Positions 18,043 to 26,685 are shown, counted from the stretch's first letter. The stretch: DNA of 64,000 nucleotides from Bin90 sp965214635 (GCA_965214635.1 OZ243964.1:1736001-1800000); one strand, 5' to 3'. Numbers and translations are program-made. Notes: generated by a model not told the origin, from the letters alone.

Positions 18043-19731
18043 ATGTTTGCCCCCCCCCCCCCCCCCGCATCTAAACTCGCCTTGCTGACCCAGACTATCC
18101 CGTTCCTAGTCCGGCGCTTAACAAGTTGGCGTCCGGACGGCTTTACCCTGCTTCTGATACTCATATCCCTGCTGGGGGTAGGTTTTGTCTTGTTGCGCGA
18201 AGCCACTTATGGGGCGGCATTTTCGTGGGATTCAGTCGCTTACATCGCCGCAGCCCAGAGCACACTGGCAGGAGAGGGCTTTGTTGACTTTCGAGGAGAG
18301 CATTTTACCGCCTATCCTCCCCTCTATCCCTTGCTCCTCGCCGCTGCTAGCCTCTTCGTGTTCGACCCGCGCGATGTCGCCGGTCCGGTCAATGCTGCTG
18401 TCTTTGGACTGACCGTCTTTATCGCCGGGCGGTGGCTGCGACAAAGTCTGCAATCCAAATTTCTGGTTCTTTGGGGCAGCCTTGCCTTGGCGATTTCAAT
18501 ACCGCTGGCATGGACGGCGTACTGGGTATGGTCTGAGTCCCTTTTCATTATGCTGGTCACGCTGGCGCTGGTCTGGACTGACCGGTTCCTGCGCGACGGC
18601 AGGGGCGTTCAGCTCATTGCGGTGGCGGCGTTCACAGCACTGGCATGTTTGACCCGATACTTGGGCGTTGCGCTGGTAGGCGCCGTGATTCTGCTGCTAA
18701 TTTTCCAGCACGGCGCGACAGTGCCACAGAAATTGCGGCGCATCGCTGTCTATTCGCTCATTTCCCTAGCTCCGATTGGCTTGTGGATGCTGCGAAACTT
18801 CCTACTGGTCGGATCCCTCACTGGAAAACGAGAAGGTAAGCCCGGATACACTATAGACATCCTGGCTGACATGCACGAGGTCGCCCAGACATGGCTGTTC
18901 CTCGACTTACTGTCGGATAGCGCCGAGCTTCTCCCGCTGTTCATTACCAACCTAGCCATGATTGGGCTGGCAATGGCGGTTGGGTATGTTCTCATAGTCT
19001 CGCTGAGAAGAGCCGAAATGTGGAATATCTGGCGTCCGTTTTGCGTAGCCAGCATTTTTGCGCTGGCGTACATCTTCTGTCTCATTGTCGCAATAATGGC
19101 GAGAACTGTAGGGCACGGAGTTGAAGTCCGCTATCTCGCCCCCATCTATCTCCCGCTCATGTTCGCCGGACTATTCGCGCTTGACAGATTCTTGATATAC
19201 GCGCAGCGCCCACCAGCAAGCGCGGGTATTCCATCTGTTGCCATAACATTAATGCGGGGGAAGGTAGAAACAGCACGACGGCTGCCCTGGGTGACCATAA
19301 TCGCAGCTTTGTCGCTGTGCCTTTGGTTGGGATATAGCACAATTCTGCACATACGCGAAATAGAGATAGCCAATACGCACGGACATGGCTACCGAGATTC
19401 AAAATGGGCTAATTCCGAAGTACTGGAATACCTCCGGACAGCGTCCATTGACAGTGTGATAATCACTAACGCCTCGGTTGTAACATACATCCACGCTGGC
19501 CATACCGACAGCCCGTATAGGCATAGAGATTTGGAGAAGTCGCAATCTGAATTGAAGGAACAGCTCGCCCGAGCTGCGGATGGCGACTATGTGGTCTGGT
19601 TCTATGACAAGTATATTGGTTCTTATTACGGATATAGCGCTATGTTCTTGCGCGCAATGCCGGAGCTAATGCCAGTGGCAGATTTGAGCGACGGCATCGT
19701 ATTCAAAGTCAACAAAAGCGGAGAGAGATAA
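18043..19731 (+). CDS. multi-membrane-spanning glycosyltransferase-like protein (GT39/ArnT-type fold)
   Basis: About 562 residues from the ATG at 18043; a GTG at 18007 is an alternative start. A short N-terminal tail MFAPPPPPAS is encoded by a run of 17 C. It is followed by at least ten hydrophobic segments, an early lumenal loop with an acidic/aromatic pattern (SWDSVAYIAAAQ...YPPLYPLLLAA) typical of PMT/ArnT-type lipid-linked glycosyltransferases, and a soluble C-terminal region. It is likely to act in cell-envelope glycosylation. Base use is more AT-rich than the neighbours. Its last codons and stop coincide with the start of the dispersed repeat at 19723. Slippage in the C-run would switch the frame. 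Confidence 0.75.
   Translation: MFAPPPPPASKLALLTQTIPFLVRRLTSWRPDGFTLLLILISLLGVGFVLLREATYGAAFSWDSVAYIAAAQSTLAGEGFVDFRGEHFTAYPPLYPLLLAAASLFVFDPRDVAGPVNAAVFGLTVFIAGRWLRQSLQSKFLVLWGSLALAISIPLAWTAYWVWSESLFIMLVTLALVWTDRFLRDGRGVQLIAVAAFTALACLTRYLGVALVGAVILLLIFQHGATVPQKLRRIAVYSLISLAPIGLWMLRNFLLVGSLTGKREGKPGYTIDILADMHEVAQTWLFLDLLSDSAELLPLFITNLAMIGLAMAVGYVLIVSLRRAEMWNIWRPFCVASIFALAYIFCLIVAIMARTVGHGVEVRYLAPIYLPLMFAGLFALDRFLIYAQRPPASAGIPSVAITLMRGKVETARRLPWVTIIAALSLCLWLGYSTILHIREIEIANTHGHGYRDSKWANSEVLEYLRTASIDSVIITNASVVTYIHAGHTDSPYRHRDLEKSQSELKEQLARAADGDYVVWFYDKYIGSYYGYSAMFLRAMPELMPVADLSDGIVFKVNKSGER
18050..18066 (+). repeat. poly-C tract (17 nt) inside the 5' coding region
   Basis: A run of 17 C directly after ATGTTTG. 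At the current length the frame into the membrane glycosyltransferase is open; a gain or loss not divisible by 3 closes it. The left flank (GGGACAATGTTTGCC) is nearly identical, in reverse complement, to the right flank of the G24 tract at 24102. Confidence 0.85.
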
Positions 19732-19833
19732 GGCGTCGAGAGCGATGGGCACAGCGTGGACGCATCACAACCTGCTGATATTGCTGCAGCGGCGGGGGGC
19801 TTCTGTCTTTGGCAACTTGAATGGAGACGCTAC
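19723..19833. repeat. 111-bp dispersed repeat, copy B
   Basis: Near copy of 1823-1933. Relative to copy A it has lost one A in GAGCGAATG, so the frame open in copy A is broken here. The first bases supply the final Glu-Arg codons and TAA stop of the membrane glycosyltransferase gene. The 264 bp between that gene and hemD otherwise hold nothing I recognise. Confidence 0.8.
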
Positions 19834-19995
19834 TGCGCCCCAGATGTCCGCCCCCTCATCGCAATCGATGTGTGGTAAAGTTGATTGGACGGAGTTGCGG
19901 CAGGAAGACGAAAATCCAATGTAACGGGTTGTGCGGCGACGGGACGCCACCAGAAGTTCTTGCCGATTGGCAGGGGAACGCTAGGACGGGTGAAC

Positions 19996-20820
19996 ATGCA
20001 GGCGCTAGATGGAATGCGAATAGCCACACTCGAGGCGCGGATGAGTGGCGCACTAGCGAGTCTCATCGCCAAGCGCGGCGGCGAACCGATATGCGTTCCT
20101 GCCGTGCGAGAGGTGCCGATGGACTGCGCCGACGATGTGGCGCGCCTGATAGACAGCCTAGAAGCGGGCAGCGTAGACATCGCCGTGTTCCAGACAGGCG
20201 TGGGGGCAAGGGCGCTGTTTCGCGAAGCAGACAAGCTCGGCAGGCTCGACGCCCTGCTGACCGAGCTGCGCCGCATCACCACCGTCTGCCGCGGCCCCAA
20301 GCCCACTGCCGCCCTCAAGCAGGCTGGTGTGCAAGTCAGCGTGGGCATCGCCGCTCCCTACACCACCGCAGAACTGCTCGATGCCTTGGACACCATCCCC
20401 ATTGACGGCAAGCGCGTGGCGGCGCTCCAGTACGGCGAGCGTAACGAGGCGCTGCTAGGCAGGTTGCATCAGCGCTGCACCGCCGTCCAAGACCTGTGCT
20501 TGTACGAATGGATGTTGCCCGACGACACGGGCGGCTTGCGCGCACTGGTGGACGAGCTTCTAGATGGCAGTGTGGATGCCATCGCCTTCACCAGCCAAGT
20601 GCAGATTCGGCATCTGTACAAGGTGGCGGGCGAAAGCGGCGTATCAGAGCGCACCCTGTCGGACGCCCTAAATGGCGGCGTCATCGTATCGGCGGTGGGG
20701 CCCACATGCGCCGCTGCTCTCACTGCCGTGGGCGTTACCACCGACACGCAGCCCGACTATCCCAAGATGGGGCATATGGTCAACGCCCTTGCGGAGCATG
20801 TGAGCCGTATCCCGGCGTAA
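19996..20820 (+). CDS. hemD: uroporphyrinogen-III synthase
   Basis: About 274 residues from the ATG at 19996. It cyclises hydroxymethylbilane to uroporphyrinogen III for haem/sirohaem/corrinoid synthesis. The two-lobed fold is suggested by DIAVFQTGVGARALF in lobe 1 and by AIAFTSQVQIRHLYKVA with IVSAVGPTCAAALTAVG in lobe 2, ending in the usual QPDYPKMGHMVNAL tail. The frame continues upstream to 19885, but the conserved strand MRIATLEARMSG starts near 19996. No other tetrapyrrole gene is beside it. Confidence 0.85.
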   Translation: MQALDGMRIATLEARMSGALASLIAKRGGEPICVPAVREVPMDCADDVARLIDSLEAGSVDIAVFQTGVGARALFREADKLGRLDALLTELRRITTVCRGPKPTAALKQAGVQVSVGIAAPYTTAELLDALDTIPIDGKRVAALQYGERNEALLGRLHQRCTAVQDLCLYEWMLPDDTGGLRALVDELLDGSVDAIAFTSQVQIRHLYKVAGESGVSERTLSDALNGGVIVSAVGPTCAAALTAVGVTTDTQPDYPKMGHMVNALAEHVSRIPA

Positions 20821-20958
20821 TCACACGGCGCAGGGCGGGACGAGTCAGAACGGCAATTGCACATATTTCCAAGAAGCAGCACCGATTCACAGAGCAGTGC
20901 TGCTCCGTACCTCAATCTCGATTGCGACTTGCCGCAACTTTTCGGCAAGCCCTGCCCG

Positions 20959-21729
20959 CTACCGAAACGCCTCTGCGTCGTCTTGTGCCTCAAACCCCAG
21001 CTCCCGCCACACGCGGGGAGTGTCATATATCTTCCACCTGTTGCCAGATGCGCCATAGAAGATGTCGAAACCGATGCCATCGGCGTCTATGCAGCGTTCC
21101 ACCATCCGAGCAAGGTCGCGGTGGCTGAACCAGCTGACGAAACTGCGCGCATCCGACCCCGGGCGGTTCTCTGGGCTGACGGTGCCCAAGCGGATGCATA
21201 TGACAGTCATCCCATACTCTTCCACGAAGTAGCGCCCCAGCGCCTCGCCGAATATCTTGCTGACCGCATACGGCCCGTCCGGCCTGTCCGGCATCTCGTG
21301 GGTAACCAGTTGGACTGCATCCGGGTCTATGCCATCGTAGTTCCCATCGGCGATTGACGCATATGGCTCGTCGCGCTCGTACATCCCACTTACATGCATC
21401 GAGCTGAAGAACACGATGCGCCCGACGCCCCCAGCGCGCGCTGCCTCAAACACATTGGCGGTCGCAACCACATTGTCCGGCATCAGCAGATCCCAGCCGA
21501 TGTCCGGAGTGTGGCGCGGCTCTGCCGCTAGATGCACCACCACATCCTTCCCGTCGAACGCCGGCTTGATGGCATCCAAGTCGGTCAGGTCCGCCGTCAG
21601 GGAGTCCAGCCCATCGAGCGGCACACGGTCAATCCCGCTGAACTCATACTTGTCCCCAAGATGGTCGCGCAGCACCTTGCCAATCCTGCCACCGAACCCC
21701 GTTACCACAACTTTCTTTCTATTCGACAT
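20959..21729 (-). CDS. NAD-dependent epimerase/dehydratase (extended SDR)
   Basis: A 256-residue extended SDR. It has the TGFGGRIG nucleotide motif (residues 10-17), DLTDLDAI (the acid binding adenine), VVHLAAEPRH, VFFSSMHVSG with the catalytic Ser, and YAVSK with the catalytic Tyr and Lys. The order and length resemble uronate dehydrogenase-like members, which oxidise hexuronates, but the substrate is not proven. The ATG at 21729 has AGGAGGAC upstream. It is convergent with hemD. Confidence 0.88.
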   Translation of the reverse strand: MSNRKKVVVTGFGGRIGKVLRDHLGDKYEFSGIDRVPLDGLDSLTADLTDLDAIKPAFDGKDVVVHLAAEPRHTPDIGWDLLMPDNVVATANVFEAARAGGVGRIVFFSSMHVSGMYERDEPYASIADGNYDGIDPDAVQLVTHEMPDRPDGPYAVSKIFGEALGRYFVEEYGMTVICIRLGTVSPENRPGSDARSFVSWFSHRDLARMVERCIDADGIGFDIFYGASGNRWKIYDTPRVWRELGFEAQDDAEAFR

Positions 21730-21900
21730 TTTGTCCTCCTAAAAACCGACACACCAAAACTGACTCGCCGCTTCCACAGATGCTATGCTGCGACATTGTC
21801 GGGCTGCGGCGTTGCGCTGTGCGGCGGTATGCGATATGTTCACTAATGGCAGCGCACCCATTGGGCGCTTACGCATATCTTATCATCAACCGAGTGGCGA

Positions 21901-22803
21901 ATGACGGATAATCTACCTACGACGCCGACACTGCTAGAACGCATAGCGTTGGGCGAACTCATCGTCTCGGACGGCGCTACGGGCACATACTTGCAGCAGC
22001 ATGGGCTTGAACCCGGCGGCTGCCCGGAAGAGTTCAACCGTAGCCACCCGGATGTGGTGCGCCTGATGGCGCGCCGCTATTTCGCCGCCGGCGCAGACAT
22101 GGTGCTGACTAACTCATTCGGGGGCAACCGATTCATGCTGGGCAGATACGGCTGCGAAGACAGCGTGCGTGAGTTGAACCGCCTCGCCGCCGAACACGCC
22201 CGCAGCCAAGCGCCGACGGGACGCTATGTGATAGGCTCAATCGGGCCGACGGGCGAGTTCCTGCAGCCGCTGGGCGAGCTGACCGAGCCGGAGATGCTGG
22301 ACGCCTTTGCCGAACAGGTGGACGGCTTGGTCGTCGGCGGCGTGGATGGCGTGGTAGTGGAAACCATGTCTGCGATGGAAGAGGCTGTGCTCGCCATTCG
22401 CGCCGCACGGGAGCATCCTTCGCTCGTGGTGATGGCGACGATGACCTTCGACATAGGTCCGCGCGGCTGCTTCACGATGATGGGCGTAACCCCAGAGCGC
22501 GCCGTCGCTGAGCTACATGACGCCGGTGCGCACATCGTGGGGGCGAACTGCGGCAACGGCGTCGATGTGATGCTGGAAATCGCCCGACATATGCGCGCCG
22601 CCACCGACGCCCCGCTGCTGGTTCATTCCAACGCCGGCATACCTGCTGTGCGCGGGGGCGAAATCGTGTATCCCGAAGCGCCAGAGTATATGGCGCCGCG
22701 CTTGAAGCGGCTGGTGGACGAAACCGATGTGAACATCGTCGGCGGTTGCTGCGGCACCAACCCGGAGCATATCCGCGCACTCGCCGCCGCCGTGCGCCCC
22801 TGA
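21901..22803 (+). CDS. homocysteine S-methyltransferase family protein
   Basis: A 300-residue zinc TIM-barrel protein like MmuM/BHMT or the N-terminal module of MetH. It shows the SDGATGTYLQQHG start, the GADMVLTNSFGGNR block, the zinc cysteine in VGANCGNG and the double-cysteine zinc motif GGCCGTNPEH near the C-terminus. It moves a methyl group to a thiol, probably homocysteine, giving methionine. The donor may be S-methylmethionine, betaine or a corrinoid partner; no cobalamin domain is attached. The ATG at 21901 overlaps TGA (ATGACGG). It may feed the SAM cycle encoded at 50-56 kb. Confidence 0.88.
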   Translation: MTDNLPTTPTLLERIALGELIVSDGATGTYLQQHGLEPGGCPEEFNRSHPDVVRLMARRYFAAGADMVLTNSFGGNRFMLGRYGCEDSVRELNRLAAEHARSQAPTGRYVIGSIGPTGEFLQPLGELTEPEMLDAFAEQVDGLVVGGVDGVVVETMSAMEEAVLAIRAAREHPSLVVMATMTFDIGPRGCFTMMGVTPERAVAELHDAGAHIVGANCGNGVDVMLEIARHMRAATDAPLLVHSNAGIPAVRGGEIVYPEAPEYMAPRLKRLVDETDVNIVGGCCGTNPEHIRALAAAVRP

Positions 22804-22875
22804 CGCCAACCCTTCCTGCGAGCGCACATCCCTCGCGCTTGATGCTGATGGCAAATTGCTGATAACCGCCTGCTT

Positions 22876-24015
22876 ATGACCACCCAAGACAGCGCATTTC
22901 GCTTCTTCGACAACAGGGAAAAGTACCTGCTATTCGTAACCACCTGCAACGAGAAGCAGGTCATCGCCGAGCGCATTGCGATGGACACGATGTTCTTGCA
23001 GCCGGTGCAGCCGGCGCTGCGCATCTTCGACGCCGGGATGGGCGATGCCACCGTGCTCACGCGCGTGATGATGAACCTGCATCACCGCTTTCCCACCGTG
23101 CCGATGCTTGTCGTGGGAAAAGAGATCAGCTACGAGGATGTGCGCATCAGCTTGGATAAGATGCCCGACCGCCTCGTGGAACACCCGCTCACCGCGCTGG
23201 TGGTAACGAACATGTTCTACGCTGAGGCGCCGCAGCTGCAGCCGCGCCTAGAACGAAACCGCCAACGCTTGAACTGGCTTGAACTTCAACTCGAGGGCAG
23301 CACGGCGCACGATTTCAGCGAACAGATACAGGCGGTAGAGCCGCAGGTGCGCGACTGGTGGCGCACGACCATAAGCAAACGCAGTGGCAACCCGATATAC
23401 GCCGCACCATCCGCAATGGTCATCTACCGCAAGGATCACGCTTGGCCGCTTGCGCCCGTCATTCCGCCGAAGCCGGGGGCATCCCGCAGACACCCGCGCT
23501 TGGAGTACGACCTTGTCATAGCGGCGCAGCCGTTCCGTTCGCGCCAGCCAGCATCGATGAAGGTGCGGAATGTGCTTGCGCCGCTTGCGAAATCGCTGGC
23601 ACAAGGCGGGCTGATGGTCGTCATCCAGTCCACGGGCAAAGACCCGGGGATGGAGATGATCCGCCGCATTTGGCACGGCGAGCGCCCGTTTCGCACGCCG
23701 CGAATGGCGCTGCTGCGTGAGCTGCAGGCGCAGGTGGGCGAAGAGCGCCCAGACCTTAGGTACATTAGCTATGTGGATTCGCGCGCCGAGTTCCGCTACT
23801 TCATGCAGATCTCCGACGCCGGCGGCGCAAGCGCAATCGGCACATCAGCGCTGCTCGCCGCTTGGAACGCCGCCGTGTATGTGGCGCAGATAGACGACGA
23901 ACGGCTCAACGCTGCGATGCGGCAAGGCGACTGGCTCGACATCACCGCGCAGGTGCTGCAAAAGTACGACGGCTTGTGGTTCACAGACGAATCCTTCATC
24001 GTTACCCGCACCTGA
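22876..24015 (+). CDS. methyltransferase-like protein of unknown function
   Basis: A 379-residue protein. RIFDAGMGDATVLTRVMM (about residues 48-65) looks like SAM-binding motif I (normally DxGxGxG), and LAQGGLMVVIQSTGKDPGMEMI looks like the post-motif strand. Between them is a long insert of about 130 residues (LERNRQRLNWLELQLEG...) that is not usual for class I methyltransferases. No signal peptide or membrane segments. It follows the homocysteine methyltransferase gene by 72 bp on the same strand, so the two may be co-transcribed. The function is not recognised. Confidence 0.6.
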   Translation: MTTQDSAFRFFDNREKYLLFVTTCNEKQVIAERIAMDTMFLQPVQPALRIFDAGMGDATVLTRVMMNLHHRFPTVPMLVVGKEISYEDVRISLDKMPDRLVEHPLTALVVTNMFYAEAPQLQPRLERNRQRLNWLELQLEGSTAHDFSEQIQAVEPQVRDWWRTTISKRSGNPIYAAPSAMVIYRKDHAWPLAPVIPPKPGASRRHPRLEYDLVIAAQPFRSRQPASMKVRNVLAPLAKSLAQGGLMVVIQSTGKDPGMEMIRRIWHGERPFRTPRMALLRELQAQVGEERPDLRYISYVDSRAEFRYFMQISDAGGASAIGTSALLAAWNAAVYVAQIDDERLNAAMRQGDWLDITAQVLQKYDGLWFTDESFIVTRT

Positions 24016-24101
24016 CCGACCGGGTTCGCTCCGAACATATGAGTTAATGGACAGCCGTTACAAAAGCCTGCCCGTCGCTTTTACGCTGACTGCTGACTAT
24101 T

Positions 24102-24125
24102 GGGGGGGGGGGGGGGGGGGGGGGG
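24102..24125 (+). repeat. poly-G tract (24 nt) upstream of the RraA-family gene
   Basis: Twenty-four G in a row, directly followed by CAAACATTGCCCC. Read on the minus strand this is GGGGCAATGTTTG followed by C24, the same arrangement as GGGACAATGTTTG followed by C17 at 18037-18066. It lies 86 bp before the RraA-like start codon and could change promoter spacing or transcript leader length. Confidence 0.85.
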
Positions 24126-24210
24126 CAAACATTGCCCCAAGCCTGACCTGCTGGTATCCTGTCCGCCGTGCGATACAACATAGACGCTAAAAAGAAAGAG
24201 AGGCTTGAAA

Positions 24211-24924
24211 ATGGGAGACGGAGTGATAACATCCGAAATCGTAGAGCGCTACAAGAAAGTCGCCGGAGCGACGGTGTACAGCGCCGTGCGGATGATGGGG
24301 TATGAGCCGTGCTTCATGCGCGATGTGCATGCGTTCACGCCGGGAGAGATGCTCGTGGGCAGGGCAAAGACGCTGCGCTTCATCCCGCCGCGCGCAGACA
24401 TCATCGCCGAAACGCATCGCGGCGCAGACTCGCCCGAGTATGAGGCGATGGGGTCGTGCGAGCCGGGCGATGTGCTGGTCATCGACGGAATGGGGAAGAA
24501 GTACGCAGCCATCGGCGGCGATGTGAAGCTGCTCCAACTCAAGATGCGCGGCGCCGCTGGGCTGGTTACTGACGCATCTATACGCGACCTCGCCATCGTC
24601 GCAGACTACGGGCTGAAGGTGTTCGCCGGCGGCAGAACGCCCATGGGCGGCGCAGACGAAATAGACCCGTTCGAGGCGAATGTTACTATCGGGTGCGGCG
24701 GCGTTGCCGTGCGTCCGGGCGACCTCATCGTAGCGGATGACGACGGCGTGGTGGTAGTGCCCGAGTGCATCGTCGAGCAGGTCATCAACTGGGTGGAAGA
24801 GCACGAAGCCGTCGAAGAGTATATCAAGGGGCTAATCGAGCAAGAAGATGTAGCGCCCGGCAAGTACTACCCGCCGACGGACGAGACCATCCAACGCTAC
24901 CACGAACAGGCGCAGGGAGAGTAG
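24211..24924 (+). CDS. RraA-family protein (HMG/CHA aldolase-like)
   Basis: A 237-residue protein from the ATG at 24211, 7 nt after AGAGG. The conserved core is GDVLVIDG, then GAAGLVTDASIRDL, equivalent to the RraA/4-hydroxy-4-methyl-2-oxoglutarate aldolase GxVtDGxxRD metal/substrate loop, and a C-terminal CGGVAVRPGDLIVADDDGVVVVP block. Members are class II aldolases or oxaloacetate decarboxylases of aromatic degradation, or RNase E regulators in enterobacteria. The aldolase role is likelier here. The leader contains the G24 tract. Confidence 0.88.
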   Translation: MGDGVITSEIVERYKKVAGATVYSAVRMMGYEPCFMRDVHAFTPGEMLVGRAKTLRFIPPRADIIAETHRGADSPEYEAMGSCEPGDVLVIDGMGKKYAAIGGDVKLLQLKMRGAAGLVTDASIRDLAIVADYGLKVFAGGRTPMGGADEIDPFEANVTIGCGGVAVRPGDLIVADDDGVVVVPECIVEQVINWVEEHEAVEEYIKGLIEQEDVAPGKYYPPTDETIQRYHEQAQGE

Positions 24925-24966
24925 CGGCACTGCAAGAGGGCGAGTTCTGACATGCTCTAGGCTGTC

Positions 24967-24995
24967 TCCCTCCCGTCATTATATAAGGGGAGGGA
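24967..24995. other. CT/GA-rich intergenic stem-loop
   Basis: TCCCTCCC (24967-24974) pairs perfectly with GGGAGGGA (24988-24995) around a 13-nt AT-rich loop. It lies between the convergent RraA-like and cupin genes and may end or stabilise both transcripts. There is no U-run. Confidence 0.5.
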
Positions 24996-25022
24996 TTGCC
25001 TTGCTCGAAGTCCCGGCGCAGC

Positions 25023-25388
25023 CTAGTCGAACACCGTGGTTTGGCTCGTGGGGTGGGTCAGGGATATGTGCGAAAAGTCCTCGCCATCCACGGCGCCGTG
25101 CCAGTGCTTCTCGCCCGCCGGTATGAGCGCCGTGTCGCCCTCGCCTATCTCCACCTGCTCTGTCTCGGTGGCGACATACCCTTTGCCGTCCAGCACGAAC
25201 AGGATCTGGTCGCTCGTGTGCGTGTGGAACTTGTTCTTAGCGCCGTTGTAGAAGCTCACCTTGTTGAAGTTGAAGTCGCCGCTCATCCCGCTGCCAACGA
25301 TTTCCTCTCCCGTAACCTTGCCGCCGTAGAATATCGGCGCATCGGTGCGGTCCTCGGATTCGTTCTGTCCCTTCCTCACTACCTGCAT
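25023..25388 (-). CDS. single-domain cupin protein
   Basis: A 121-residue beta-barrel protein with both cupin motifs: motif 1 FHTHTSDQILFVLDGKGYV (His-x-His and a following acidic/polar ligand) and motif 2 GDTALIPAGEKHWHG. It probably binds one divalent metal. GGAGGT precedes the ATG at 25388 by 5 nt. The role is unknown; small cupins range from dioxygenases and isomerases to sensor proteins. It is convergent with the RraA-like gene. Confidence 0.85.
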   Translation of the reverse strand: MQVVRKGQNESEDRTDAPIFYGGKVTGEEIVGSGMSGDFNFNKVSFYNGAKNKFHTHTSDQILFVLDGKGYVATETEQVEIGEGDTALIPAGEKHWHGAVDGEDFSHISLTHPTSQTTVFD

Positions 25389-25595
25389 CTGTAACCTCCG
25401 CGTCTATCTTCTTTTTTTATAACCGTATCGTCTTATCAGTTCTAGTCTCGATGTGCAAAAAATGTCCGAGCCGTGCGTGCGCGAAAACACGCATCCAAAT
25501 CTTGTGCGCCGCCGACTTGGTGTGCACACCCTGAACATTATACGCCATACGCCCGCACACGCTCAAACCGCTGCCGACGGCAGGGGGGCGATTGG

Positions 25596-25638
25596 CAAGG
25601 CGCATACTGCTTGCCTACTTGCCATTGTATGCGCCTTG
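25596..25638. other. perfect 12-bp inverted repeat in a 317-bp intergenic region
   Basis: CAAGGCGCATAC (25596-25607) and GTATGCGCCTTG (25627-25638) form a perfect 12-bp stem around a 19-nt loop that itself has a TGCC repeat. It lies about 70 nt before the start of the alcohol dehydrogenase pseudogene. It could be an operator or a leader hairpin. The rest of 25389-25705 shows no gene. Confidence 0.55.
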
Positions 25639-25705
25639 TCTTAATGTATAGGCGGTTTTGATGCCACAGTCGGATTTACACAAGTATTTCAGTAAGGACA
25701 GCCAG

Positions 25706-26685
25706 ATGAAAGCAGCGCGAATTAACGGACCCAAGCAGTTTGAGATATTGGATGTGGACATGCCCGACCTGCAAGACGAGCAGTGCCTCATCAAGCTGGA
25801 GAGCTGGTCGGTGTGCGGGAGCGACATCCGCCACGCATATGGCCCCGTCCACCCGGAGGAAGACTACCCGATGCGAACGGGCGGCCCCTGCCACGAGTGC
25901 GCCGGCACCATCGTGGAGAGCCGCTCGGACAAATTCCGCGAGGGGCAGCGCGTCATCGTGCTGCCGGGCATGGATGGCCCCGGCGGGCTGGTGGAGTACA
26001 TAGCCGGGCAGACCGAGCGCATGATTGCGCTGCCGGATGAGGGCGACATATCCGAGTGGGTGATGTGCCAGCCGTCCGGCACGGTGCTCTATTCCTGTCA
26101 GCAGATGGGCACGATACTTGGCAAGCGCGTGCTGGTAGTGGGGCAAGGCTCTATCGGGCTGTCTTTCACAGCCATATGTGCGCGGGCGGGCGCAAAGCAG
26201 GTAATCGCCACCGACCTGTTCGACTATCGCCTAGAGTATTCGAAGCGCTTCGGCGCCACGCACACGATATAAACCCGTCCAAGCAGAACCTAGATGAGGC
26301 TGTGGCAGAAATCACCGGCGGGCAGGGCGCAGACATCTCCGTGGAGGCGGCAGGCTATCCGGACACGCTGGAGGCGGCGCTGAGGCTCGTCAACGGGGGC
26401 GGCAAGGTCATCATATTCGGCATACAGCAGGGCGTGCGTGGCGACAAGACGCCCCTGAACACAAGCCTGCTGATGCGCGCCAACGCCAGAATCATCCCCA
26501 CCGTGGGCGCATCAAGCGGCGATGCGGTCACGCACATCGAGAACATGGTGGAGCTGCGGCAGCGCGGCTGGTGGGACCCGGGTGAGATGCTCACGCACCG
26601 CGTCTCGTTCGACGATGTGAACGCCGCATACCAAATGTACGACAACCGCGAAGACAATGTGGTCAAGGTGTCTATGGCAATGTAG
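25706..26685 (+). pseudogene. zinc-type alcohol dehydrogenase, frameshifted
   Basis: A medium-chain dehydrogenase split in two frames. From the ATG at 25706 the first part carries SWSVCGSDIRHAYG (catalytic zinc Cys), GGPCHECAGTIVE (catalytic His-Glu), and the cofactor-binding VLVVGQGSIGLS. It stops at TAA 26270-26272 after FGATHTI. The next frame continues at once with INPSKQNLDEAV...GGQGADISVEAAG to a normal C-terminus at 26685. Removing a TA from the ACGATATAAACC sequence restores a full protein of about 325 residues. It is either a recent mutation or an assembly error. The structural-zinc Cys4 lobe is absent, and the substrate is unknown. Confidence 0.8.
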
